Origin: an uncultured Lachnospiraceae bacterium
GTDB taxonomy: Bacteria; Bacillota; Clostridia; Lachnospirales; Lachnospiraceae
Direction: 5' to 3'
Assembly (NCBI GenBank): GCA_910585545.1
Contig: CAJUFN010000029.1
Location: 1 to 16,943 of the forward strand
DNA: 16,943 nucleotides
The position numbers were made by a program, and so were the translations under genes. The notes under the pieces are model-generated. The model worked only from the letters and a program-made list of their open reading frames with translations. It did no database searches and had not been told where the DNA came from. Of the stretch, positions 7,477-14,976 are shown one piece after another. Each line of letters starts with the position of its first letter. The stretch's first letter is position 1.

Positions 7477-7929
7477 CTAGTAACTATAATTGACTTTCAT
7501 AGTAATATTGGCTGTTGATGCAGTTCCTTGGGTTTCAATCCATATTTTCCAACTACCTGATGGATTGCATCCATTAAAGAAACTTAATTCTATAGTTTTA
7601 CTTCCTGTCACAAGAATACTATATACTGTTCCGTCTGGGGCTTGTATATACAAAATGAAAGGATCACTTCCCGCATTTGCACGAATATTCAAAATTATAG
7701 AAGTGGTTTCAGGATTTCCCGTTATAGAACCTGATGAAATAGTTACTATGCCAGATGAATTACCATTTACCGAATTTAGTTTGATTGTTTTAGTAAAGTA
7801 ATTTGTCAATGATACATCATCAAATAACATTTCAGTCTCATTCTCTTGCACTTTTTCTTTCGCAGAAACAGGTATAGTAAAAGCTACGCACATACATAGA
7901 CAAACAATATATGATACTATTTTTTTCAT
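7477..7929 (-). CDS. Secreted beta-rich protein, paralogue of 15569-16039
   Basis: A 150-residue exported protein of unknown function. The start is the ATG at 7929 with GGAGG six nt upstream. Residues 1-23 form a Sec signal peptide (MKKIVSYIVCLCMCVAFTIP, then VSA), with likely cleavage before KEK. The mature part, about 127 residues, is strand-rich and resembles a jelly-roll: SITGNPETTSIILNI, GSDPFILYIQAPDG, FFNGCNPSGSWKIWI, TASTANITMKVNYSY. The FNG..PSGSWK segment and its spacing recall the P domain of proprotein convertases, but the match is distant. It is a clear paralogue of the secreted protein at 15569-16039. It starts 34 nt after the ABC exporter, so it is probably the last gene of the peptide operon. 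Immunity, adhesin or carrier roles are all possible. Confidence 0.85.
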   Translation of the reverse strand: MKKIVSYIVCLCMCVAFTIPVSAKEKVQENETEMLFDDVSLTNYFTKTIKLNSVNGNSSGIVTISSGSITGNPETTSIILNIRANAGSDPFILYIQAPDGTVYSILVTGSKTIELSFFNGCNPSGSWKIWIETQGTASTANITMKVNYSY

Positions 7930-7963
7930 AAAATTCCTCCTTATATCTCTACTACAAAAAAAA

Positions 7964-9616
7964 TTATCTTTTTTTAACAATTCTGCCATCTTCCAGTTCG
8001 ACAATCTGATCCATCTCATTTAAAATATTTGTTCTATGCGTAACCACAATTACAGTCTTGTCAATAAATTTTGTATGTAGCAATGAATTAATCTGTTGTT
8101 CGGAATACTCATCAGTACTAGAAGTCGCTTCGTCGAAAATCACAATAGGACGATCATGTAATAATGCTCTTGCAAGTGCAATTTTTTGTTTTTGTCCTCC
8201 AGAAATTTTTGTCCCATTCTGCCCTACACAATAATCTAACGATACCTTTGTTATAAAATCTCCCAGTCCACAGCTCTCACATATGTCAAAAATTTTTTTA
8301 TCCTCCACCTGTCTATAAAGGCAAATATTATTACGAATGGTATCATTAAACAAATATATTTCCTGGCTAACCACTGAAAACATATTACGATATTTCCCTA
8401 GTGGCATATCCCATATGTTGTTACCTGATAATAATAGACTGCCTTCAGTTGGCTCATACATACGGAGAAGTAAATCAATAATGGTACTTTTACCAGAACC
8501 ATTTTTCCCTATAAATGCCACCTTACTTCCCTTTGGAATTAGCAAACTTACATCTTTTAAAACCATTTTCTTTTTATCGTAAGAAAATGAAATATTTTTC
8601 AATTCAACATCTCCACATTGCGGAAATATAACAGCATCTGCATTATCGTTTTCCTCTGCCAGTTCCATAAACTCATAATATCGTTTCGTAGATGGTATTA
8701 TTCCTGATAATAAATATCCAATATTTAATATTGCTGAAATCGGTCCTGTAACATATGCACTGTATGTAATAAAGGCAAATACATTCCCCACCGAGAGCTG
8801 CATATTAAATACCATATTAGCACCTACTACATATATTAAAGTTGTTAAAATTCTAACCAATATGGTATCTGTTGTACTGTTCCATTGGCTAAGCATATTC
8901 ACTTTTTTCTGACTATTGATCACCCGCATCTGTTTATCGGAAAATTCTTTATGTTTATCATCGAAAATGCCAAATAATTTAACTTCCCGTATACCTCCAA
9001 CCGTATCCCCAAACCAGCCTGCATATTTTTGATTTTCATATATAAAACTATCTATAAGTTGTTTTCGCTTCTTTGCAAAATACTTCATTATCACACATTT
9101 TATTGGAATAAACAGCAGGACTAATATTGTCATGCGATAATCTAGGATAAATAAGCCAACTATCCCTCCAGTCATACTAAATGCTTGTGTAAACACAAAA
9201 AATACGCTTTCATCAGCAATAGAAGTCATGTTGCTAATATCGACATTTATGTTATCAAATATTTCAGCATAATTCTTGTTCCTAAAAAAGCTCACATTCA
9301 TTTTCATCAAATGAGAAAAAGAGCGCTCAGATAGCAAATACTGTATTTTTGCCGAAATATCAATTCTCATTTTTTCTTTTAATAGGTTAATAGCGGAGCA
9401 TATCATGTATACTGCAAAAGAGCATAACACCAATTGAATAAGCAATGTTTTATTCCCACCAATAAACCCATCATCCATAATTCTGCTGCTCAGTAATGGT
9501 ACGCATAGATTTAATCCAGTAGAAACGACCAAGCAGATCATAATCACAGCAATTGTTTTTTTGTAATTGCTGATAAGCACTATTAATCTTCTTACTGCCT
9601 CTTTATTGCTCATCAT
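7964..9616 (-). CDS. ABC transporter, fused permease and ATPase (peptide exporter)
   Basis: A 550-residue half-transporter expected to act as a homodimer. The transmembrane domain (about 15-310) contains six hydrophobic segments, for example TIAVIMICLVVSTGLNLCVP and ILVLLFIPIKCVIMKYF. The ATPase domain (about 335-550) has Walker A GKNGSGKST (370-378), the Q-loop VVSQE (Gln418), the signature ISGGQ (471-475), Walker B IVIFDE (492-497) and the switch His527 in VVTHR. There is no N-terminal C39 peptidase domain, so leader removal must be done by another enzyme, presumably the neighbouring subtilase. The gene overlaps the end of the subtilase gene by 14 nt. Export of the modified Cys-rich peptide is inferred from this context. 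Confidence 0.95.
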   Translation of the reverse strand: MMSNKEAVRRLIVLISNYKKTIAVIMICLVVSTGLNLCVPLLSSRIMDDGFIGGNKTLLIQLVLCSFAVYMICSAINLLKEKMRIDISAKIQYLLSERSFSHLMKMNVSFFRNKNYAEIFDNINVDISNMTSIADESVFFVFTQAFSMTGGIVGLFILDYRMTILVLLFIPIKCVIMKYFAKKRKQLIDSFIYENQKYAGWFGDTVGGIREVKLFGIFDDKHKEFSDKQMRVINSQKKVNMLSQWNSTTDTILVRILTTLIYVVGANMVFNMQLSVGNVFAFITYSAYVTGPISAILNIGYLLSGIIPSTKRYYEFMELAEENDNADAVIFPQCGDVELKNISFSYDKKKMVLKDVSLLIPKGSKVAFIGKNGSGKSTIIDLLLRMYEPTEGSLLLSGNNIWDMPLGKYRNMFSVVSQEIYLFNDTIRNNICLYRQVEDKKIFDICESCGLGDFITKVSLDYCVGQNGTKISGGQKQKIALARALLHDRPIVIFDEATSSTDEYSEQQINSLLHTKFIDKTVIVVTHRTNILNEMDQIVELEDGRIVKKR

Positions 9617-11000
9617 TCTCTCTGCCTTCCCCTTCTAACAATTCTATTATATAGTTTCCAACACTTTCTATGGAATCTGCAACAGTCCTACTCCCATATT
9701 CACTTGATATGGTTACATTCTTTTCCGTTGTATCTATGATAATGTCTGGTGACAGCTTAGTATTCTTCGCTGCTGATTTTTCATCAATTCCACTAATATC
9801 ATATAATAATATATCTCCCTGCTTATAATACAGTTCATTTCTGATAAAATTGTTGACTTTATCCGCATCCATGATTTCCGTAGGTATATATGTTATTCCA
9901 TACAACTCATATAAAATGCTATGGGAAATACTATATGCATGGTAGTCCTTTTCCCTAAACATCTTTTCAAGTCCATAGATGTACTTTAAGGCACATACCC
10001 CCTCTATAAAAATGACCGGAACTTCTGATATACCTTGTTGGGCTATCTGATTATAATGTATCTGTTGTATTCTGTTATATTTTGACCAAACATAGCTGTT
10101 ACTGCTTTCATAATCAATCACATCATCGCCAATATATATGATATTTTTACCAGCTTCTAACCACCTTTTTATATTATCTGCTTTTTGCGTAATAACAGTA
10201 TCTGCAATGTCAAGTGATGTTTCCATTTCTTTATTAATTATCTTGCACACACACCATTTAGGAATCAATTCATGTATATTTTGTGCATACGCCTTTGACG
10301 CCCAATCAATTCCAAAGCAATTAATTTTCAGCAACTCGTTTCCAAACATATTTCTAATTGCTATTGGACTAATTCCCTCCTCATACACATTAATTATTTT
10401 TGCTGTAATTTGTGGAGCTGCTACACTATTACACCAACTTGTCGTTTTTTCCATGCCATTTATGTAGATTTTTTCACTACCCTGAGTTTCAAACAATCCG
10501 AAACCTAAATTGGTATCATACCTTGCGACACATCCCCTTTTTTCTTTTTCATCAAAAGATCTAACACCTAATACATTTGTAAAACTAGCAGGGTAGGTTA
10601 CATATCCTTCATTAGAGGTTGCTCCTACTATAACTATTCCATTTTCTGCGCAACGATTAACCGCACTCAATAACAGTTCCTTATCTCTAAAAAAAACACT
10701 CCCTAAACTTAAATTTATAATATCAACATCATTTTCTACGCACCACGCAAAGGCAGTACATAAGGATTGAATGTTTCCCTTACACTGCCTGTTAAGAATT
10801 GACACACTGCTTATCAAAATATCTTTTTCTGCACGCTTGGTTATTACTTTAGCACATCCTGTACCGTGAGAATTGTTTTTACATACATTTAAAGAACTGA
10901 CTGCTTTACCATTTCTTATTTGTATATTTTTATATATATTGATTTCATCAGCACATATTCCGTCATCAATGACGCAAACATGAATCTTCTTAATTAACAT
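9603..11000 (-). CDS. S8 subtilisin-like peptidase of the peptide cassette
   Basis: A 465-residue subtilase. The catalytic triad is visible as Asp12 in VCVIDDGI, His45 in NNSHGTGCA and Ser192 in CNSVAAPQITAKI, with the oxyanion Asn130 in GATSNEGYVTYPAS. The Ser motif NSVAAP differs from the usual GTSMAAP. No signal peptide or I9 propeptide is present, so it should act in the cytoplasm, most likely on the leader of the Cys-rich peptide before or during export. The C-terminal half (about 250-465) is not part of the protease fold; it resembles the neighbouring TIGR04066-type protein (VPVIFIEGVCALKYIYGLEK against IPIITISGIGPYVGKFQVGL). The ATG at 11000 overlaps the acyl-carrier-like gene by 11 nt. 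Confidence 0.93.
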   Translation of the reverse strand: MLIKKIHVCVIDDGICADEINIYKNIQIRNGKAVSSLNVCKNNSHGTGCAKVITKRAEKDILISSVSILNRQCKGNIQSLCTAFAWCVENDVDIINLSLGSVFFRDKELLLSAVNRCAENGIVIVGATSNEGYVTYPASFTNVLGVRSFDEKEKRGCVARYDTNLGFGLFETQGSEKIYINGMEKTTSWCNSVAAPQITAKIINVYEEGISPIAIRNMFGNELLKINCFGIDWASKAYAQNIHELIPKWCVCKIINKEMETSLDIADTVITQKADNIKRWLEAGKNIIYIGDDVIDYESSNSYVWSKYNRIQQIHYNQIAQQGISEVPVIFIEGVCALKYIYGLEKMFREKDYHAYSISHSILYELYGITYIPTEIMDADKVNNFIRNELYYKQGDILLYDISGIDEKSAAKNTKLSPDIIIDTTEKNVTISSEYGSRTVADSIESVGNYIIELLEGEGRENDEQ

Positions 11001-11268
11001 TCTTTTCCCCGGTTTTGCTTATAATATATTCTAATAAACAGTCATATTTATCAAAGTTCCCCTCTAACACAAGCGGATTAAAATCAATATGAAATTCACT
11101 TTCCAATTCCATATAAAGTTTCAACAAGTCTCTCGCCTGCATTCCGATACAATCCCTTAACAAACTCTTTGAACGTTGTTCATCTGATAGCTTGTAAACC
11201 GCAAAAGCCATTTTTTCTATAAACACAGTATCTAATCTGTTTTTAATGCTGTTTATACTATTCTCCAT
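10990..11268 (-). CDS. Peptide maturation acyl-carrier-related protein, serine absent
   Basis: A 92-residue protein that aligns with helices 2-3 of acyl carrier proteins: IGMQARDLLKLYMELESEFHI lies over [21 protein letters not shown] without gaps. The serine that would carry phosphopantetheine is Ala45 here, so it cannot be charged in the usual way. This fits the acyl-carrier-related family of Cys-rich peptide cassettes, which probably has a scaffold role. The ATG at 11268 is chosen because GAGG, overlapping the stop of the preceding gene, stands five nt upstream; a GTG at 11274 is the alternative. It lies between the TIGR04066-type gene and the subtilase gene in the operon. Confidence 0.82.
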   Translation of the reverse strand: MENSINSIKNRLDTVFIEKMAFAVYKLSDEQRSKSLLRDCIGMQARDLLKLYMELESEFHIDFNPLVLEGNFDKYDCLLEYIISKTGEKNVN

Positions 11269-11275
11269 ACGCACC

Positions 11276-12331
11276 TCACATAACCTCTAATGAACCGTAT
11301 TCTTCCAATATACCCATGATCTGTTTAAATAGCAGATCATACTTAACATCTGATTCACTAAATATCTTATGCTTTTCCAGTAAATCATCAAACAGCTTGT
11401 CTGCATGAAAGTATTGTATCCACGCCTCCTGCAATGATGAATCAATAACTCCCGTATAGGTAGCATAAAACAAATCAGGAATCACGCCAAAACGATATTT
11501 ACAATATTTTTTCTGTTCTTCCAGAAACTCATCCGTGTACCGCATGTTATACATATTTAATATGGACACATCCGGCTTTATGGCATTAAAAACTACACTT
11601 GCCAGTATTCCAAAATTCATTCTATGTTTTTCACTTAATTCCATTATCTCACCAGGGACGCCTATTATGACAATGTCAGGTTTTTCTTTCCTAATCAGAT
11701 CGTTTACATAACCATTAAATTCAAATACTTTTGCCGTAAAATCCAAATTTTTATTATACATATATTCTGGGAAAATATAAGTGCCAAATAATTTCCCCTC
11801 TCTACGTGAACTTATATATAATACTTTATACCCTGCATTTTCAAACGAGCTTCTTAGATATAACCCTACCTGAAATTTCCCCACATATGGACCTATACCA
11901 GAAATTGTAATAATAGGAATATCTATATTGTTTATTACCTTACTATCAACGAAAGCTATTTCATCGCAAACAATTTCAATTTCTACAATTCCTTCTTTGC
12001 ACGCTTTTTTTAACACCTCATAATTAACATCCCAATCGTCCCTTGCACAGACGATCTTTATCTCATTTCGTGCAGCCACATTGACAATTCTTTGAATCAC
12101 ATCATCTTCCAGTTTTCTAAACGAGTTAATCAACACAAGCGTACTAATATTTTTAAAATCAAATTCATCTAAGGTATGTAATTGTCTTTCCACGCCATCA
12201 ACATTCCATCCTGCTAAGGTTATGTAATATGAAATTTTATAGCATTCTTTTCCCAGTTCAATATTCTGATTATCCGGAAGCGAAAGAAAGTCCTCATCAA
12301 CTGGAAATACAGCTATCTTTTCATTTCTCAT
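11276..12331 (-). CDS. TIGR04066-type peptide maturation protein
   Basis: A 351-residue cytoplasmic protein of the kind found beside radical SAM maturases in clostridial Cys-rich peptide cassettes (TIGR04066 by memory of family and order). Residues 1-135 look like an alternating alpha/beta domain. At residue 138 begins IPIITISGIGPYVGKFQVGL, a loop resembling a P-loop (G-x-x-x-x-G-K) but with Phe where Ser or Thr normally follows. Further on are GYKVLYIS, KPDIVIIGVPG and KPDVSILNMYNM, strands of a Rossmann-like sheet. The overall pattern recalls DUF1611/DgcN-type P-loop proteins, which is tentative. Its role in maturation is unknown. GGGGGAG lies seven nt before the ATG and the gene starts 4 nt after the maturase stop. 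Confidence 0.82.
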   Translation of the reverse strand: MRNEKIAVFPVDEDFLSLPDNQNIELGKECYKISYYITLAGWNVDGVERQLHTLDEFDFKNISTLVLINSFRKLEDDVIQRIVNVAARNEIKIVCARDDWDVNYEVLKKACKEGIVEIEIVCDEIAFVDSKVINNIDIPIITISGIGPYVGKFQVGLYLRSSFENAGYKVLYISSRREGKLFGTYIFPEYMYNKNLDFTAKVFEFNGYVNDLIRKEKPDIVIIGVPGEIMELSEKHRMNFGILASVVFNAIKPDVSILNMYNMRYTDEFLEEQKKYCKYRFGVIPDLFYATYTGVIDSSLQEAWIQYFHADKLFDDLLEKHKIFSESDVKYDLLFKQIMGILEEYGSLEVM

Positions 12332-12335
12332 GTGT

Positions 12336-13769
12336 TTACTCCCCCTTTATCCTTTTTCCAAATGTTGAACCACACTCTTTTAATACAATATAATCCTTTA
12401 ATGACTGCTCTGCTGTATATCTTGAACTGTTGCATTTACTTAATCTCTTATTCTTTGACAAATGATCCCCATCAACAGCCGAGCGTAAGCACTGTGTACA
12501 AAATTGGAATGCCCAACATTTTTTACATTCATTTTCTGTTAATTTCCCAATATTCAACAACATTTTAATCTTTTCAATATCCAGACCATCATCCAAATTT
12601 CCTATCCTAGTACATTCTATACTCTCATCAACCCTCTCACAAGGATAGAAATAACCATCTGCATTAACAAAAAACTTATGTACCCCAATTAAGCAAGGTC
12701 CTCCCGGATGTGAATATTTTTTATTTTTTTCCAATCCTATTGTTCTTTTTCCTACCATTTGCTCTACCTGCTCAATATAGGCTATTGTCAGTTTACTACC
12801 TACATCATCTAATTTTCCGCAACTCCATAGAAAATTTTTAAACATTTCATAACTGTATGCTATCTTAAAAGATTCATCCTGTTTCAAATCATTTTTTAAT
12901 CCTTCTGTGCTGATTAATACCCCTCTAGCATTATTCTTTTTAAGAGATTCATAATTCATAAAAAATTCATTTGAACAATTAAAATCATTTGTTGGATCTA
13001 AGACAGCATTAAAACTGATATGTTCTGTAAAGTCAGGATATTTTTTCAAAAAATACTCTACATTTTTCATGACAACGTTAAAAGAACCTTGTTTTCCATC
13101 TGCCATAACCCTGTTTTTATCCTGTATTTTTTGCGGTCCATCAAAACTTATTGTCACATAAAAATTATTTACTACAAAAAAATCCATCACTTCTTCTGTT
13201 AACAACGTAGCATTAGTCGTTATAGTAAAACTTAAATCCTTACCATCAAATATTTTCTTGGCATAATCCACACATTTTTTCAGAAGTTCCATTTCAAGAA
13301 GTGGTTCACCGCCATAAAACCCCACACTAATAGCAGCAGACAAACTACTATGTTTATGTAAAAAATCAATCGCCTTTTGAGCTGTTTCAAAACTCATCCT
13401 TTTATTACTATGTACTCTATTTTCGTAGCTTCCAGAATAGACACAATACTTACAACGTAAGTTACAATTTTGAGTAACTTGCAAAGTGATCGTTTTCATA
13501 CTATTTTTAAGTATATCCTCTATATATTCACTCTGATGATACTTTATTTCATAATCATAATTTGTTTCGCTAAAAATATCATATTTCAGAAGCTTATTTA
13601 CCTCATTCTCTAAATTATTTGGAATCTTTACATAATCTACCTCGTCCAAATTTTTTAACAATTCATATAAATCCTTGCTTATTCCAACTATCATTCTAGT
13701 ATTCACATCATATAAATAAAATTTGACATATAATTTGAAAACAAATATAAATGGTTTTTTAATTTTCAT
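12336..13769 (-). CDS. ccpM: Radical SAM/SPASM Cys-rich peptide maturase (CcpM-like)
   Basis: A 477-residue radical SAM enzyme expected to modify the Cys-rich precursor encoded just upstream. Residues 1-75 look like a PqqD-type peptide recognition domain (FYLYDVNTRMIVGISKDLYE). The SAM cluster motif is CNLRCKYC with Cys102, Cys106 and Cys109; GGEP follows at 153-156. The C-terminal SPASM-type region has many cysteines (Cys359, 377, 386, 415, 418, 424, 427, 446), for example NECKKCWAFQFCTQC, enough for two auxiliary iron-sulfur clusters. Such enzymes often form thioether bonds from cysteine to a backbone carbon; that reaction here is inference. The start at 13769 has GGAGG five nt upstream; an ATG at 13781 precedes that site and is less likely. 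The gene symbol follows the NCBI name for this family and rests on context. Confidence 0.92.
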   Translation of the reverse strand: MKIKKPFIFVFKLYVKFYLYDVNTRMIVGISKDLYELLKNLDEVDYVKIPNNLENEVNKLLKYDIFSETNYDYEIKYHQSEYIEDILKNSMKTITLQVTQNCNLRCKYCVYSGSYENRVHSNKRMSFETAQKAIDFLHKHSSLSAAISVGFYGGEPLLEMELLKKCVDYAKKIFDGKDLSFTITTNATLLTEEVMDFFVVNNFYVTISFDGPQKIQDKNRVMADGKQGSFNVVMKNVEYFLKKYPDFTEHISFNAVLDPTNDFNCSNEFFMNYESLKKNNARGVLISTEGLKNDLKQDESFKIAYSYEMFKNFLWSCGKLDDVGSKLTIAYIEQVEQMVGKRTIGLEKNKKYSHPGGPCLIGVHKFFVNADGYFYPCERVDESIECTRIGNLDDGLDIEKIKMLLNIGKLTENECKKCWAFQFCTQCLRSAVDGDHLSKNKRLSKCNSSRYTAEQSLKDYIVLKECGSTFGKRIKGE

Positions 13770-13791
13770 TTTAACCTCCATTTGAAAAGAA

Positions 13792-13821
13792 GTTAGACTG
13801 CATACATATTAGCAGTCTAAC
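13792..13821 (-). promoter_or_regulatory. Intercistronic hairpin between precursor and maturase
   Basis: GTTAGACTGC (13792-13801) and GCAGTCTAAC (13812-13821) are perfect 10-bp arms around a 10-nt loop. On the minus strand the hairpin is followed by TTCTTTTC and then the maturase ribosome binding site. It looks like a leaky terminator or RNA-stabilising stem that would give far more precursor than enzyme, as in many peptide operons. Confidence 0.65.
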
Positions 13822-13862
13822 CCCCTTTCCATACATCATAGCCTGATTACATCACGGCATGA

Positions 13863-14045
13863 CTACAATAAGAACGGTACAGACGGGCTTTTTATCTGCG
13901 AAGTCTGAGTAGACTGAAATGTAGTTCCTGTCGGATCATGGCTTGTGCTGCTACATTTACAAGTGATCGGAAGACAGTAACATGAAACACAAAATGCAGA
14001 TAAAGTATTCTCATGTGCTACAACCTTTTTGCCTAATCTTTTCAT
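13863..14045 (-). CDS. Cys-rich RiPP precursor peptide (CLI_3235/Clo7bot type)
   Basis: A 60-residue peptide starting at the ATG at 14045, which has AAGGAGG eight nt upstream; an earlier in-frame ATG at 14063 lies before that site. The N-terminus MKRLGKKVVAHENTLSAF is typical of the leader of this family (KKLGKK, then TxxAF/AY). Five cysteines follow at 19, 22, 24, 29 and 31 in the pattern CxxCxCxxxxCxC, then a Thr/Ser/Pro-rich tail of 29 residues without cysteine ending SVPFLL. No Sec signal is present, so export must use the dedicated ABC protein. The maturase gene follows directly. The modified residues and the cleavage point are not known; cleavage around LSAF, before the cysteines, is a guess. 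Confidence 0.87.
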   Translation of the reverse strand: MKRLGKKVVAHENTLSAFCVSCYCLPITCKCSSTSHDPTGTTFQSTQTSQIKSPSVPFLL

Positions 14046-14184
14046 TCGTTTCACCTCCTTCATAGTTCATTCTATAAGAATTTTTCTTATTAGTTTACAC
14101 TGCAAGAAAACCTTATAGTTTCATTAAGCGATTTCAGTATCTTGCTTTTTAGTAAATAAAACCATTCTCCTCAATATAATTAGA

Positions 14185-14949
14185 CTATATTTTCAAATCC
14201 AGATTAGAACCAACTTGCATCTGATCCTTTACATTGGTCTGCTCCATATTATTATCCTTTGCAATTTCAATAATTGTCTTAATATCTTCTTCGTTCAGTA
14301 AAACTGTGTTATCTTTTGAGTCAGTAATCTTTTCATCCAAAAACTGCTCTACCTTGTCTGGAGTTGTTTTTTTATCTTCCTTTATAGTCCGCTTTTCTTC
14401 CAATGCATCCTCTAATTCTTTTTTCTTTTCTACCGCCTTTTCCTTTGTCTTTTCAATCAACTTTTCAGAATTTTTCCGTCTTTCTTCCCGGAGCTTGTCG
14501 CTCATGTTCAGCATAAAATCATTTCTGACAAGTGCAATTTGACGATATTTTCCGTTTTCGTCTATATAATCATGCTTGAATACAACACTCCATCCACTGG
14601 CATTCATTACACTGTCCAGCATATTGACGGCTGATTCAACACCTTTAATCAGTTCTTTCATTTCTTTTTCTTTCTCTGGATCATTCTGCATCTTCTCCAA
14701 AAGTAATGGATTGATTGTCAAAGTTTTACCGCTTTTTGCTGATGAAAATGTATTTCCAATCTTACACTCGACGCTTGGAACAAGCTTTGCCAGTTCATTC
14801 ATATAATCCGCTGTACTTTTTGACTTGCTACTATTCGCCGTTTCCGTTGCCTGTTCTGTATCTTTTTTCTTTGTGCCACTCGCCTTGCTATTACCTGCCA
14901 TATACTGCGTAGCATAACTGCCATAACTATTCATAACTTCCATTGCCAT
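14185..14949 (-). CDS. Uncharacterised coiled-coil protein (possibly DUF6033-like)
   Basis: A 254-residue cytoplasmic protein without signal peptide or membrane segment. The ATG at 14949 follows AAGGAGG by 8 nt. The first 20 residues (MNSYGSYATQYM) are Tyr-rich, then comes a low-complexity Lys/Ser/Thr linker to about residue 45. A compact region (ADYMNELAKLVP to YRQIALVRNDFM) follows; it contains NASGWSVVFKHDYIDENGKY. Residues about 150-200 are a highly charged coiled coil (KLREERRKNSEKLIEKTKEK), and the end is acidic. The pattern reminds me of DUF6033 proteins of clostridia, which have no known function. It lies upstream of the precursor gene, separated by 139 nt, and whether it belongs to the same transcript is not clear. 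Confidence 0.82.
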   Translation of the reverse strand: MAMEVMNSYGSYATQYMAGNSKASGTKKKDTEQATETANSSKSKSTADYMNELAKLVPSVECKIGNTFSSAKSGKTLTINPLLLEKMQNDPEKEKEMKELIKGVESAVNMLDSVMNASGWSVVFKHDYIDENGKYRQIALVRNDFMLNMSDKLREERRKNSEKLIEKTKEKAVEKKKELEDALEEKRTIKEDKKTTPDKVEQFLDEKITDSKDNTVLLNEEDIKTIIEIAKDNNMEQTNVKDQMQVGSNLDLKI

Positions 14950-14976
14950 ATTATTATCCTCCTTGACTTATAATAT

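Noticed and set aside
14124..14165. 13-codon frame on the minus strand after GAGGAG, between the coiled-coil protein and the precursor gene
   Set aside because: The GAGGAG is only 1 nt from the ATG and the product is too short to judge; probably chance.
14234..14912. Plus-strand frames opposite the coiled-coil protein
   Set aside because: Ser/Phe-rich products expected from the reverse of a Lys/Glu-rich coding region; no ribosome binding site seen.
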